Source of the DNA: CAWAWP01 sp963841205
Lineage (GTDB): Bacteria; Chloroflexota; Ktedonobacteria; Ktedonobacterales; JADMIN01
Direction: 5' to 3'
Assembly (NCBI GenBank): GCA_963841205.1
Contig: CAWJCH010000019.1
Span: forward strand, 248,001-312,000
Length of the DNA stretch: 64,000 nt
Part shown: in pieces, positions 30,680 through 39,767 of the stretch
Layout: every line of letters starts with the position of its first letter
Numbering within the stretch: the stretch's first letter is position 1
Position numbers and translations under genes: made by a program
Notes under the pieces: generated by a model
Databases searched by the model: none
What the model saw: only the letters and a program-made list of their open reading frames with translations
Told to the model about the DNA's origin: nothing

Positions 30680-30731
30680 ATCCTACCTGTATAATCCTAC
30701 CTGTATAGTAGTTCTCCTATAGTAGTTCTCC
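30680..30731. repeat. Two adjacent 14-bp tandem duplications
   Basis: ATCCTACCTGTATA occurs twice (30680-30707), followed directly by GTAGTTCTCCTATA and a second, 10-bp partial copy GTAGTTCTCC (30708-30731). They lie just 5' of the SUKH-like pseudogene. Confidence 0.8.
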
Positions 30732-30778
30732 CAAGAGGGCAGCCGAAGATCGGCCCTGGGCAGGTCGTGCCAGAGGAC

Positions 30779-31194
30779 ATGCAAGCGTTCTACGATAAGT
30801 GCGGCGGGTTGACCAGTGCACGAGGATCACCGTACGAATCCCGTACTATCGGGCCTGATGAGTGCGTCCTGGCGAATGACCTCATCCTTGGAGAGGCAGC
30901 ATCCTTGAAGACCTTGCCGCAGTCGTACGCGAGCAGCTGAGCGGGAATCTGTCATGGGACTGGTATGTCGTCGCTGAGGTAGAGAATGGGAACTATCTGG
31001 CGATTGACCCCGGAGGAGGACCCCATAACGGCAGGTCTTATGACGCATTCTGGGAAACCTATGCGTCTCCCGGCCAAATGCCCGTCGTTGCCACCTCGTT
31101 TACCGCACTGATCGAGCAGTTGTACGAGACCAAAGGGCAGCACTGGTACTGGTTGCAGCCGGGGTTTTCGCCATTGGGCGATGCATACGACTGA
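30779..31194 (+). pseudogene. SMI1/KNR4 (SUKH) family immunity protein, frameshifted
   Basis: Two frames together encode a SUKH fold. The first reads PGQVVPEDMQAFYDKCGGL and GPDECVLANDLILGE; the second reads ILEDLAAVVREQ, WDWYVVAEVENGNYLAIDP, GGGPHNGRSYDAFWETY, VVATSFTALIEQLYE and ends WYWLQPGFSPLGDAYD at 31194. The shift is near 30895-30905 and is not at a slippery site. SUKH proteins usually neutralise polymorphic or contact-dependent toxins; no toxin gene is adjacent. The first frame is also open upstream of ATG 30779, into two tandem duplications (30680-30731), so the original start may be lost. Confidence 0.7.
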
Positions 31195-31234
31195 CGCGCT
31201 CCCTTGGAAGGAGGGAGCCAGTCGGACCTCTCGC

Positions 31235-33328
31235 CTACCTGACGAACAGGTGCAACAGTGCAACGGCGTTGTCGAGGATGAGGGCGGTGGCGGCGGCGAG
31301 GATGAGGGTGGCGAGGACGGAGGCGAAGGCGATTGGGGCGGAGCGGGTCTTGCCGGCCTCGGCGATCTTGTCGCGGTAGAACTGGAGCAGTACGAGGTCG
31401 TACTGCATAGAGCGCAGGTTCTCTTCGCTGGTGTCTTGCGTGCCGCTGCGCGGATCAGTGGCAGAGAGGCGACGGACGTGCGACTCGACCTCGGCGCGAC
31501 GCGCGGCGAGTCCCTTCAGCCAGGCGTGACGCCAACGACTCATCCCCACGCGGAAGGGCAACGAGAGCAGGAGTAGGTAGGGCACGACCAGCACGGCGAG
31601 GAAGACGAGACTGCGCAGGGTGAGATGCAACGGTATGGAGGCCATTGCGGTGGTGAGCGTCGTCTGGGCGTAGACGGAGCCTTGCCAGCTAAGGGCGTTG
31701 GCAACGGCCCACGCGGCGATGAGGAGCGCGGCGGTGAGTGGGGCAAGCAGCGCCAGGGCGGGTCCGATGGCGTAGCGGCGGGCGGCGGGTACCCAGGCGG
31801 GATTGGCGCCCATCTCGGCGACGAGACGACCGATCGCGACGAGCAGGACGGGCGTGAAGAGCAGCGCCAGCGCGACGAAGCTGACGGCGGCGGCGAGGCC
31901 GCTGCCCAAGGCGATCGCGCCGCCGGCATAGGAGAGCGTGAGGGTCGCGGAGTCGGGGCGCGGCACGATGTTGCCGGAGGCTAGCAGCAGCCCGCTGGCG
32001 ACGAGCGCAGCGGCGAGCGCGCCCACGGCGAGGAGGCCAATGAGCAACCACCATCCGCGCAGGAGGGTCGCTATGCCGGAGGCGCCTTGCTGCGCGTTGC
32101 GCGTGGTGTGGGTGGTGGCATAGACGGAGGCGCCGAGTAGCTGCGCGAGGGGGGCGGGTCCGCGAGCGCCGAGCACTGGCACGAGGACGGCGGCGAGGAT
32201 GACGGCGAGCGCGGCGGAGGCGAGTCCGATGCCGGCGGGGGTGGTGCCAGCGAGTAGTGAGGCGGCGGAAAGCAGGGCGAGCCCGACGGCGCCGATGGTG
32301 AGGAGCGCGACGGCGGCGCCGATCAGCACGTCCAGAAGGATGAGCGGCACGGCGTTGGCGGCGGCGAGGCCGAGAGCGCCGCGTAGGAGGTAGAGGCCGC
32401 GACCCATGCGCATGGTATCGGGGGTCGGCGAGAGACTTGCTTGCCAGGCACGCAGTCCGTTGCTGATCAGGCCGACGCGGCGGCGCCAGAGTGCGGGGGT
32501 GCGGCGCGGAAGCTGAAACTGGTCGTTGCCGCTGGCGGTGCGACACTCTTGCCGGAGCTGGCTGATGCGTCGGGCCGCGAAGATGGCACGTTGGCGGTAC
32601 TCGGCGTCGGCGCCGCTCTGCTCCAGCCGCTCTTGCGCGACGGATTCCCAGGCGACGGTGGCGAGACGGAGGTATTCTTCGGCGGCTTCGAAGTAGCCCT
32701 CGGCGTGGGTGGGGGCGAGGCCGCTCTCTTCAAGTGCGCGGGGGAGCGACGCGAGCTCGCTGGCGAGCACGGTCAGTTCGCTGATCGCCTGGCGGGCGAC
32801 ATCGGGCGGCTGCACGGCGCGCATCTGCGCGGTGAGGGTCGGTTCCCGGCCCACGGGGAGATCGTCGGTTGGCTGCGATTTGCCCGCGATGGCGGCGATG
32901 CGGGCGGCGGTCTGGGCGGCCATGGCCGAGCGCACGCCGAGTGTGGCGCCCTGCGGCGGCGCTCCGGTTTGCGCTGCTGGGGCAGCGGGCGCTATGGCGG
33001 GTATCTGGCCCGTGGAGGAGGGGGTAGAGGCGGGTGGGCGCGCGGCGAGGGTGGCGAGGTCGATCTGGCCGGGGTTGCCGACCTGCAGGAGGGGCGCGGC
33101 GGGCTGGGAGAAGGTGGACGGTTGCATGTTCGAGAGGGTTGGAAGCGTCGGATCGAAGCGCGCTGGCAGCTCGGGCGGGCGCGCGGACGCGGGCGGATGT
33201 GAGGCGATCTGCGAAGTAGACGGCTGGCGCCGATCGCCTTGGACATCGCGCGCTTCGATGGCATCCGGCGGGCGCGAACCGCTGCCGCTTTGCTGGCCCT
33301 GCTTCCTGCCGGAGTCTCCACGCTGCAT
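31235..33328 (-). CDS. Large multi-pass membrane protein, unknown function
   Basis: About 697 residues from ATG 33328 (GGAGG upstream; a GTG directly before it is an alternative). The first 140 residues are a proline/alanine/glutamine-rich disordered tail. A helical cytoplasmic-looking part follows (about 160-270, SELTVLASELASLPRAL..., with the basic RRISQLRQE). From about 310 to 610 there are eight or nine hydrophobic segments, then a charged region (RAEVESHVRRLSATDP) and one last helix at the C-terminus. No family was recognised. It stands between the SUKH remnant and proS; a link to either is not evident. Confidence 0.7.
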   Translation of the reverse strand: MQRGDSGRKQGQQSGSGSRPPDAIEARDVQGDRRQPSTSQIASHPPASARPPELPARFDPTLPTLSNMQPSTFSQPAAPLLQVGNPGQIDLATLAARPPASTPSSTGQIPAIAPAAPAAQTGAPPQGATLGVRSAMAAQTAARIAAIAGKSQPTDDLPVGREPTLTAQMRAVQPPDVARQAISELTVLASELASLPRALEESGLAPTHAEGYFEAAEEYLRLATVAWESVAQERLEQSGADAEYRQRAIFAARRISQLRQECRTASGNDQFQLPRRTPALWRRRVGLISNGLRAWQASLSPTPDTMRMGRGLYLLRGALGLAAANAVPLILLDVLIGAAVALLTIGAVGLALLSAASLLAGTTPAGIGLASAALAVILAAVLVPVLGARGPAPLAQLLGASVYATTHTTRNAQQGASGIATLLRGWWLLIGLLAVGALAAALVASGLLLASGNIVPRPDSATLTLSYAGGAIALGSGLAAAVSFVALALLFTPVLLVAIGRLVAEMGANPAWVPAARRYAIGPALALLAPLTAALLIAAWAVANALSWQGSVYAQTTLTTAMASIPLHLTLRSLVFLAVLVVPYLLLLSLPFRVGMSRWRHAWLKGLAARRAEVESHVRRLSATDPRSGTQDTSEENLRSMQYDLVLLQFYRDKIAEAGKTRSAPIAFASVLATLILAAATALILDNAVALLHLFVR

Positions 33329-33455
33329 CACCGCCGCCTCCTCACCATCCCGCGCGGTGGAACTCGCTGGTACGCGGGTGCGGCCATTGTACCAGCCGGG
33401 GCGCGTGAGGGCAATCGGCGCGGTACTCGCTCAGCGGGGGACGACGCTCGGTGCC

Positions 33456-35192
33456 CTACTCGGTGGGTGTTTGCGGGCTGATACTCAGCAACAGCGAATC
33501 GGAGGCTTGGGGAACTCCGGCGAAGGGGACGATGCGCGTCTCGCCGGTGCGTCGCAGGCGTAGCTCGGCGCCGCCCGCCGCCAGGGAGCGCGGGCTGACG
33601 GTCACGCGGAGCGGCATGCCGAGGAGGTCGGCGTCCTTGAATTTGATGCCGGTGCTGAGATCCCGGTCGTCGTAGAGGGTGTCGTCGGCGTCGAGGGAGG
33701 CGTAGAGCTGGTCGGCGGCGGCGCGGGCGGCGGGATCGTTGCCGGCGGTGAGCAGGTGGTAGCGATACGGGGCGACGCTCGGCGGCCAGACGATGCCATT
33801 GGCGTCGTGGTGCTGCTCGATGAGGCAGGCGAGGGCGCGCGTGATGCCGAGGCCGTAGCAGCCCATGATGAAGGGGTGCGACGCGCCGGCCTCGTCCACC
33901 CAGGTGGCACCCATGCTGGCGCTGTAGAGTGTGCCGAGCTTGAAGGTATTGGCCGCTTCGATGCCGCGCCGCTCCTCCAGGGGCGTGCCGCAGGTGGCGC
34001 AACGATGGCCCGCCCGCGCGGTGGCGATGTCGCCGGTAAAGTTGGCGGAGAAGTCGCGACCGTAGCGGACGCCGGTGAGATGGTAGTCGGCGCGGTTGGC
34101 GCCGGCGACGAGATCGCCCGCGCTGAGGACGGAGTCGTCGGCAACGAGGGTGAGCGGGCCACTCACCGTGAGGCCGACCGGGCCGGTATAGCCGACGATG
34201 AGGCCACGCTCCACCGCCTCGGCGTGCGAGAGGGCGCGGACCTCGCGGCCCAGCAGGTTGCGGAGCTTGATGTCGTTGACGTCGAGGTCGCCACGGATCA
34301 CGGCGAGCACGAGCTCTTCGCCGTGGTCGCCTGTGGCGTAGAAGACGGACTTGAGCGTGGCATCCGCGGCGCAGCCGAAGGCTTCGCAGAGCGCGGCGAT
34401 GGTGGTGGCGCCCGGCGTGTGGACCTCGCGCGGCGTATCGGAGACATCCGAACGGGAGTCTGCGGCGGCGCCTTTGTCGAAGGTGGCGACCTCCTGGTTG
34501 GCGGCGTAGCCACAGGACGGACAGACGAGCAGCGTATCTTCGCCGCCGTCGGCCAGCAGCATGAACTCGTGCGCGCCGCTGCCGCCCATCATGCCGGTGT
34601 CGGAGTAGACCACGAGCACCGGGAGATCGAGGCGGCGGAAGATGGCGCGGTAGGCCTCGACGACGCGCTCATAGTAGGCATCGAAGTCGGCCTGAGCGGT
34701 GTGGAAGCTGTAGGCGTCTTTCATCAGGAACTCGCGGAGGCGGATCAATCCGCCGCGCGGCCTCGGCTCGTCGCGGAACTTGGTCTGAATCTGGAAGAGC
34801 ATCTGTGGCGCCTGGCGGTAGGACTCGATGAAGGCGTGGGCGAGGTCGGTGACGGCCTCTTCGTGGGTCATCGCCAGCACCATCGCGCGACCGCCGCGAT
34901 CGCGGAAGCGTGCGAGGTCGTCGCCGATTTTGGCGTAGCGGCCACTCTCGATCCAAAGCTCCGCCGGCTGCGCCACCGGCAGCAACACCTCCTGGCCGTC
35001 AATGCGCTCCATCTCTTCGCGGATCACCCGCTCGATGCGGTGAATCACGCGGACGGCGAGCGGGGTGAGGCTGTAGATGCCGGCGGCGACGCGGCGCGCC
35101 AACCCCGCCTGGAGGATCAGCCGGTGGCTCGGCAGCTCCGCATCGCTCGATACGCTCTTCTGGGTCTTCAGCAGCATCTTGGACATTCGCAT
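33456..35192 (-). CDS. proS: Prolyl-tRNA synthetase
   Basis: 578 residues from ATG 35192, which has GGAAAGG upstream; the frame is open for another 120 codons through the T-box leader, which is not coding. It charges tRNA-Pro. Class II motifs: motif 1 region PLAVRVIHRIERVIREEM, motif 2 TKFRDEPRPRGGLIRLREFLMKD, motif 3 GCYGLGITRALACLIEQ. An editing-type insertion domain (INS/YbaK-like) lies at about 220-390, as in bacterial-type ProRS, and an anticodon-binding domain ends the chain. A zinc-ribbon-like CPSCGYAANQ and CATCG are present. Expression is likely controlled by the T-box upstream. Confidence 0.96.
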   Translation of the reverse strand: MRMSKMLLKTQKSVSSDAELPSHRLILQAGLARRVAAGIYSLTPLAVRVIHRIERVIREEMERIDGQEVLLPVAQPAELWIESGRYAKIGDDLARFRDRGGRAMVLAMTHEEAVTDLAHAFIESYRQAPQMLFQIQTKFRDEPRPRGGLIRLREFLMKDAYSFHTAQADFDAYYERVVEAYRAIFRRLDLPVLVVYSDTGMMGGSGAHEFMLLADGGEDTLLVCPSCGYAANQEVATFDKGAAADSRSDVSDTPREVHTPGATTIAALCEAFGCAADATLKSVFYATGDHGEELVLAVIRGDLDVNDIKLRNLLGREVRALSHAEAVERGLIVGYTGPVGLTVSGPLTLVADDSVLSAGDLVAGANRADYHLTGVRYGRDFSANFTGDIATARAGHRCATCGTPLEERRGIEAANTFKLGTLYSASMGATWVDEAGASHPFIMGCYGLGITRALACLIEQHHDANGIVWPPSVAPYRYHLLTAGNDPAARAAADQLYASLDADDTLYDDRDLSTGIKFKDADLLGMPLRVTVSPRSLAAGGAELRLRRTGETRIVPFAGVPQASDSLLLSISPQTPTE

Positions 35193-35330
35193 GGTATGCG
35201 CGCCTTTCCGATAGCGGCGGCACGCGGGCGGAGAGAACCTGACCCCCTGTCCCCCTTCCCTCAACGGGGGACCCGGACGCGCTGGTGTCCCCGTTGAGGG
35301 ATCACGCGAGCCGATAGGGGGCGTCGGCCA

Positions 35331-35640
35331 AACAAAAACACCCCCGCCCAATTCAGGGCGAGGGTGCTCCCCGCGGTACCACCTGACCTGGATCGCGCGC
35401 CGCGTGGGCCGCGATCCGCTCTGCCGCACGCCGCCGGGTGCTGACCGGGCGGGATGCGAGTCCTCGTGATAACGGGAGGCAACCGGGACGGCTCGTCGCC
35501 GCCCAGACGGTGCGGGTGGGGCTGGGTTCGCCGCTGCCTCGACCGCCGGCATCGCACCATGCGCCGGCTCTCTGGATGTCGGGCTACGCGACTACTGGTT
35601 CCCCGTGTCGTGCGCATTCCGTCTGTTGCCGCCAGTCTAT
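35331..35640 (-). promoter_or_regulatory. T-box leader controlling proS
   Basis: On the minus strand the conserved T-box core AGGTGGTACCGCGG is at 35384-35371. It is followed by a GC-rich terminator hairpin (CACCCTCGCCC with its partner, 35366-35339) and a TTTTTGTTT run. Uncharged tRNA-Pro pairing would free the antiterminator and allow proS transcription. A stem-rich region upstream to about 35640 is the probable Stem I, but the specifier triplet could not be fixed, so the 5' border is approximate. Confidence 0.88.
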
Positions 35641-35818
35641 CGCGCGGTGGGAGTGAGCGTCAAGGCTATGACAGCAAGGGTGGAGCGCGGGATAGGGTGC
35701 CGGCGGTTGCAACCGCGCCTGGGTGGCCGGGGGCCGCGAAGAAGCCCCCAGCGGGGGACACCGCCGCCCGCGCGGACTCGGAGCCGGAGCTCCAAGCGCG
35801 GTTCGCTCGCAAAGGCCG

Positions 35819-36301
35819 CTACGGATTTGACGTGGTGAGGCGGGCGGCGATCCTTTCTAGCTGCGCGTGGAGCCGGTCGGGGTGAGCAAGCTCGCCATTG
35901 ACCACGAGGTCGATGATGGCCGATTGCTCAAGCGGGGAGCCTTGCAGGAGGACGGTTTCGCCGCTGGCGAGTGGGTGTGCTTGCCGCTCGTTGTCTGGGC
36001 GGCGGTCGTCGATGGGCATGGTGATCGTACGGTAGCCGAAGTTGAGGGTGACGTTGGGGGCTGCGATGGCCTCGATGGTGCCGCGGGTGCCGATGCGCCA
36101 GACGATCTCCAGCGAGTCAAGGCTGGTGTCAACGACAACCATGTGACCGGCGCGGATGACGACGCCGTGCTGCTGGATTGCAGTGGAGTACTGCGCGGGC
36201 CGCGCGGAGGCTTCGCCCTGGAGGCGGACGCGAGCGCCGACGTTTGTGGCGTCGTCTACATAGGCGAGGACGAGGGTGGATGTTTGGGTTGGTGCTGACA
36301 T
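35819..36301 (-). CDS. Hypothetical protein
   Basis: 160 residues from ATG 36301 with GAGGAG upstream. A soluble, beta-rich protein (LVLAYVDDATNVGARVRLQGE, VIRAGHMVVVDTSLDSLEIVWRIG in short pieces) and a charged C-terminal helix (ERIAARL). No family recognised. The leader folds into a long hairpin directly before the ribosome-binding site (36321-36380), suggesting post-transcriptional control. Confidence 0.6.
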   Translation of the reverse strand: MSAPTQTSTLVLAYVDDATNVGARVRLQGEASARPAQYSTAIQQHGVVIRAGHMVVVDTSLDSLEIVWRIGTRGTIEAIAAPNVTLNFGYRTITMPIDDRRPDNERQAHPLASGETVLLQGSPLEQSAIIDLVVNGELAHPDRLHAQLERIAARLTTSNP

Positions 36302-36320
36302 TGGTTAACTCCTCATGCAC

Positions 36321-36510
36321 GAGAACTTCACCGTTGGGGCGGAGGACGCGATCGGTCCGCCGATGCTGGTGAAAGTTCTCGCGAGAGGAGACAGTGATGA
36401 AGAAAGGGGCTCCTCGCGCTCCGATGGGACATCCGCCGGACAACCTTCACACAGCAGGACACACGCTACTCGCGCGTGTCGATTGAGCCGTTGCGTGAAG
36501 ATTGTCGAAT
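36321..36510 (-). promoter_or_regulatory. Candidate structured leader RNA
   Basis: On the minus strand two stem-loops precede the 35819-36301 gene. The proximal one (36321-36380) pairs GAGAACTT(T)CACC with its complement and continues with GGCGGA/TCCGCC. The distal one pairs GACAAYCTTCAC with GTGAAGNTTGTC (about 36450-36510). The rest of 36302-36650 contains no gene. Riboswitch or attenuator function is inference only. Confidence 0.45.
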
Positions 36511-36650
36511 AGGCGAATGTCCTTTCTTATGTCAGCGCCGAGTGCCGGGGCATGTGGCTTTTCGGGGTGCCGCTGAAGCGAGTATACCTGCTGCGCGCGT
36601 GGCGTTCAAGGTGAGATGCCTCCAGATGCGGACGGTGCTGAATGAGCGCG

Positions 36651-37298
36651 CTACGCCGCTGGCGACTTGAGAGTTTCGTTCGGCTCGACGGGGCCACGAA
36701 GGCCGTAGAAGAGGCTCACCAGTGGGGTGAGCACGATGAGTATGCTGACGGTGGTGAAGAAGGCGACGCTGAAGCTCGAATCGCCCTGCTCGTAGAGCAC
36801 GTAGAGATCGGGCCTGAGGTCGGCCAATGGGAAGCCCTGAAAGATGAATGTGACGGCCTGCGCGAAGATAGTCATGAGGGCGAGTCCTGCGAACCATCTC
36901 CATCGACCAAGCCGGGCCGCCTGGCTCAATGCGATGACGGCTGCGGCGGAGGTGAGCGCGTTGCCCGCACCCATCACGACGTACGAGTACTCGATGGTTT
37001 GGATGTTGGCTATCGCGTATGGTCGATGGGTAGCGAGATAGCCGTTAAGGGAGCGAAGGCCCGACACTACGTCGTAGAACACGACACCCGCGATCAGCAC
37101 GACGATTGCCGCCACCGCCAGGGCGACGATGGCGCGCTTCTGGCTCGCGCGTGCGAAGCCCGTGACGCCGATGATCAGGAGGGGAGCAAGCAGGAGCTGC
37201 GTGTAGTAGTAGACGGGTGTGTTGATGGTCTGCCGCCTTTTGTGTGGTCTGGTGTGGCGAGCGAGGGGTGCGGGCGTCGAGTCGCCACGGCAGAGCAT
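36651..37298 (-). CDS. Multi-pass membrane protein, unknown function
   Basis: 215 codons from ATG 37298; the first 25 residues are charged and may not be translated, but no better start with a ribosome-binding site was found. Six to seven hydrophobic segments are visible (for example LLLAPLLIIGVTGFA, IVALAVAAIVVLIAGVVF, FAGLALMTIFAQAVTFIF, ILIVLTPLVSLFYGL). No family recognised. It is divergent from panC, with about 120 bp between. Confidence 0.6.
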   Translation of the reverse strand: MLCRGDSTPAPLARHTRPHKRRQTINTPVYYYTQLLLAPLLIIGVTGFARASQKRAIVALAVAAIVVLIAGVVFYDVVSGLRSLNGYLATHRPYAIANIQTIEYSYVVMGAGNALTSAAAVIALSQAARLGRWRWFAGLALMTIFAQAVTFIFQGFPLADLRPDLYVLYEQGDSSFSVAFFTTVSILIVLTPLVSLFYGLRGPVEPNETLKSPAA

Positions 37299-37421
37299 AG
37301 CAAGCTAGAGCGCTGTACGCAAGCACGCTATGTGGCAGGTCATACCACCGACCAATGGTGTCTCTACGTGATACAATCGCCGATGGGCTGGGCCGCGAGC
37401 GACTACGGAGTGGACGTTTCC

Positions 37422-38300
37422 ATGCGCGTGATCGAGGGAATTGGCGAACTGGTGCGTGACCGTTCGGCATGGTCGGGCAGCGTGGGACTCGTGCCGACGA
37501 TGGGCTTTTTGCATGCTGGGCATATCTCGCTCGTCACGGGCGCACGTGCGGAGAACGATCTCGTTGCAGTGAGTATCTTCGTCAACCCGACGCAGTTTGG
37601 TCCGCATGAGGATCTCTCGCGGTATCCGCGCGATCTGCCGAGCGATCTAGCGCTGCTCGAAGCGGCGGGCGCCGACGTGGTGTTTACGCCGAGCGCCGAG
37701 GAAATCTATCCGGCGGGGTTCGTCACGTACGTCGATCCGACGGGACCGCTGACACAGCGGCTGGAGGCGGCGAGCCGCCACGGGCACTTTCGCGGGGTGG
37801 CTACGGTGGTGGCGAAGCTCTTCAATCTGACCCGGCCCGACCGCGCGTACTTCGGACAGAAGGACGCCCAGCAGGTGGCGGTGCTCGGACGGATGGTGGC
37901 GGACCTGAACTTTCCGCTGACGCTGCGCGTGCTGCCGACGATCCGCGAGGCGGACGGGCTGGCGATGAGCAGCCGCAACAGCTACCTGTGGGCCGAGGAT
38001 CGGGCGGCGGCGGCGGTGCTCTTCCGTGCGCTCCAGGCGGGCGTGGCAGCGTTCGAGGCGCGACCGGGCGGGGGTGTGGAGGCGGTGCGCGTGGCGATCG
38101 TACGAGCGGTCGAAGACGAGCCGCGCGCCGCGCTGGACTATGCGGACATCTGCGATCCGGAGAACTTCGAGCCGCTGACGGAGCTGCGGGCACCCGCGCT
38201 GCTGGCGCTTGCGGCGCGGGTCGGTCCGGCGCGGCTGATCGACAATGTGTTGCTGCGGCCCGACGGCACGTGGGATCTCGGCGAGAGGGTGCAGCGATGA
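37422..38300 (+). CDS. panC: Pantothenate synthetase
   Basis: 292 residues from ATG 37422 (GGAG upstream); the frame is open much further 5' but the family begins here. It joins pantoate and beta-alanine using ATP, the last step of vitamin B5 synthesis. Diagnostic motifs: VGLVPTMGFLHAGHISLV (HIGH-like ATP site), SIFVNPTQFGPHEDLSRYPR, HFRGVATVVAKLFN, AYFGQKDAQQ and the KMSKS-like MSSRNSYL. Its stop overlaps the RNHCP start by an ATGA, so the two are translationally coupled. panB and panD are not in the window. Confidence 0.96.
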   Translation: MRVIEGIGELVRDRSAWSGSVGLVPTMGFLHAGHISLVTGARAENDLVAVSIFVNPTQFGPHEDLSRYPRDLPSDLALLEAAGADVVFTPSAEEIYPAGFVTYVDPTGPLTQRLEAASRHGHFRGVATVVAKLFNLTRPDRAYFGQKDAQQVAVLGRMVADLNFPLTLRVLPTIREADGLAMSSRNSYLWAEDRAAAAVLFRALQAGVAAFEARPGGGVEAVRVAIVRAVEDEPRAALDYADICDPENFEPLTELRAPALLALAARVGPARLIDNVLLRPDGTWDLGERVQR

Positions 38301-38830
38301 CGCGGCAGCGAGATGACGGGCTACGCCGGCCGCGAGGCGCACGGCGGGACGAGCGCGAGCGAACCGCCCGGCGCGTCCAGGGGGCAGGACGGGACAGGCG
38401 TGGAGGGACGTCGCTCCGACTGCCACTGGAAGAGCCGCCGGCGCGTTATCCAGGACGCGGGCGCGGGCATACGCCGGAGCAGAGCTTCAAGTGTGGGCAC
38501 TGCAAGAGATTCATCGGCGCGCTGCCGAGCGGTGGCCGACAGCGCAACCACTGTCCCTATTGCCTCTATTCGCGGCATGTGGATGATAAGCGTCCGGGTG
38601 ACCGGGCGAGTACGTGTAACGCGCTGATGGCGCCGATCGGGGCGTTTCAGCGGCCCAACGGCGAGCATTGCATCGTGCATCATTGCCTGGGCTGCGGCTT
38701 CGAGCGCTTTAACCGAATCGGGGCGGACGACGACTTCGACCTCGTCTTGTCGCTGCCGGTGGTGCCGTCGCGCTCGGCGCGCGGTCACGCCGAGGAGAGC
38801 GGCCACACGGACCCTTCAGCGGAGGCGTGA
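38297..38830 (+). CDS. RNHCP domain-containing zinc-finger protein
   Basis: 177 residues starting in an ATGA overlap with panC. After a basic, arginine-rich N-terminus (about 1-60) comes the RNHCP signature: FKCGHCKRFIG, QRNHCPYCLYSRHVD, PGDRASTCNALMAPIG, and a further CLGCGFERFNRIGADDDFDL. The cysteines and histidines would bind zinc. The function of RNHCP proteins is not established; the basic tail suggests RNA or ribosome contact. Its stop is one base before the pyrF start, so panC-RNHCP-pyrF forms one transcript. Confidence 0.85.
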   Translation: MTRQRDDGLRRPRGARRDERERTARRVQGAGRDRRGGTSLRLPLEEPPARYPGRGRGHTPEQSFKCGHCKRFIGALPSGGRQRNHCPYCLYSRHVDDKRPGDRASTCNALMAPIGAFQRPNGEHCIVHHCLGCGFERFNRIGADDDFDLVLSLPVVPSRSARGHAEESGHTDPSAEA

Positions 38831-38831
38831 T

Positions 38832-39767
38832 GTGAGCGACGCGAGCACCGTCTTCGAGACATCGGCTACGAGCGAGTCCACCGTGGCAGGGACGTTCATG
38901 GAACGGCTGCAGGCGCGATGGGAACGTGGACGGACGCTGCTCTGCGTGGGGCTCGATCCGGAGTGGGAGCGGCTGCCGGCGTCGCTGCGGGGGGACGAGA
39001 GGGATGAGGCTGTCGTCGAAGAGGCGATCTTCACGTTCACACGCGAGATCGCGGACGCAATGGCTGACCTGGCCTGCGCGTACAAGCCGAACGCGGCCTT
39101 CTACGAGGCACACGGCGTCGCCGGCCTGCGCGCGCTGATTCGGCTGGTGGCGCACATCCACGCGCGGCATCCCGAGGTGCCGGTGCTGCTGGACGCCAAG
39201 CGCGGCGACATGGGCAACACGAGCAAGGCATATGCCCGCGCGGCTTTCGATGTGATCGGTGCTGACGCGGTGACGCTGCATCCGTATCTGGGGCGGGAAG
39301 GGATCGAGCCGTTCCTCGCCCACGCGGATCGTGGCTCGTTCTTGCTCTGCCACACGTCGAATACGGGCTCGGGCGATCTGCAAATGCTCACCGTCCGGCG
39401 CGCGGACGGCGGGGAGGAGCCGCTGTACCTGGCGGTGGCGCGACGGGTGGCGGAGGAGTGGAATACGCGGGACAACTGCGGGCTGGTGGTCGGCGCGACG
39501 TATCCCGACGAACTGCACCTTGTGCGAGAGGCGGTGGGCGATCTGCCGATCCTGGTGCCGGGGATCGGCGCGCAGGGCGGCGACCTCGAAGCCTCGGTCC
39601 GCGCGGGGATGGACAGCCGTGGCGAGGGGTTGCTGATCAGCGCGTCGCGGAGCATCCTGTATGCGTCGAGCGGCGAGGATTACGCGGAGGCGGCGCGGGG
39701 CGAAGCGGCACGGCTGCGAGACGCGATTGAGGGCGTGCGGAGCGGGAGCGGGAGAGGCAGAGATTAA
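38832..39767 (+). CDS. pyrF: Orotidine 5'-phosphate decarboxylase, type 2
   Basis: 311 residues from GTG 38832 with GGAGG upstream; ATG 38898 (just before MERLQARW) is an alternative. It converts OMP to UMP in pyrimidine synthesis. The type 2 (mycobacterial/Myxococcus-like) signature is clear: LCVGLDPEW at the start of the barrel, AYKPNAAFYE, and the catalytic LLDAKRGDMGNTSKAYA with the Asp-Lys-Asp network, then PGIGAQGGD at the phosphate-binding loop. Immediately follows the RNHCP gene. Confidence 0.95.
   Translation: MSDASTVFETSATSESTVAGTFMERLQARWERGRTLLCVGLDPEWERLPASLRGDERDEAVVEEAIFTFTREIADAMADLACAYKPNAAFYEAHGVAGLRALIRLVAHIHARHPEVPVLLDAKRGDMGNTSKAYARAAFDVIGADAVTLHPYLGREGIEPFLAHADRGSFLLCHTSNTGSGDLQMLTVRRADGGEEPLYLAVARRVAEEWNTRDNCGLVVGATYPDELHLVREAVGDLPILVPGIGAQGGDLEASVRAGMDSRGEGLLISASRSILYASSGEDYAEAARGEAARLRDAIEGVRSGSGRGRD

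Noticed and set aside
31235..33328. ABC or efflux transporter call for the large membrane protein
   Set aside because: No ATPase, permease or transporter motif could be found.
33756..35297. 513-codon forward frame across proS
   Set aside because: Antisense to proS with no recognisable domain.
35193..35552. N-terminal extension of proS
   Set aside because: The extra 120 codons coincide with the T-box leader and have no synthetase similarity.
36642..37421. N-terminal extension of panC
   Set aside because: It overlaps a divergent membrane-protein gene; PanC homology begins at 37422.
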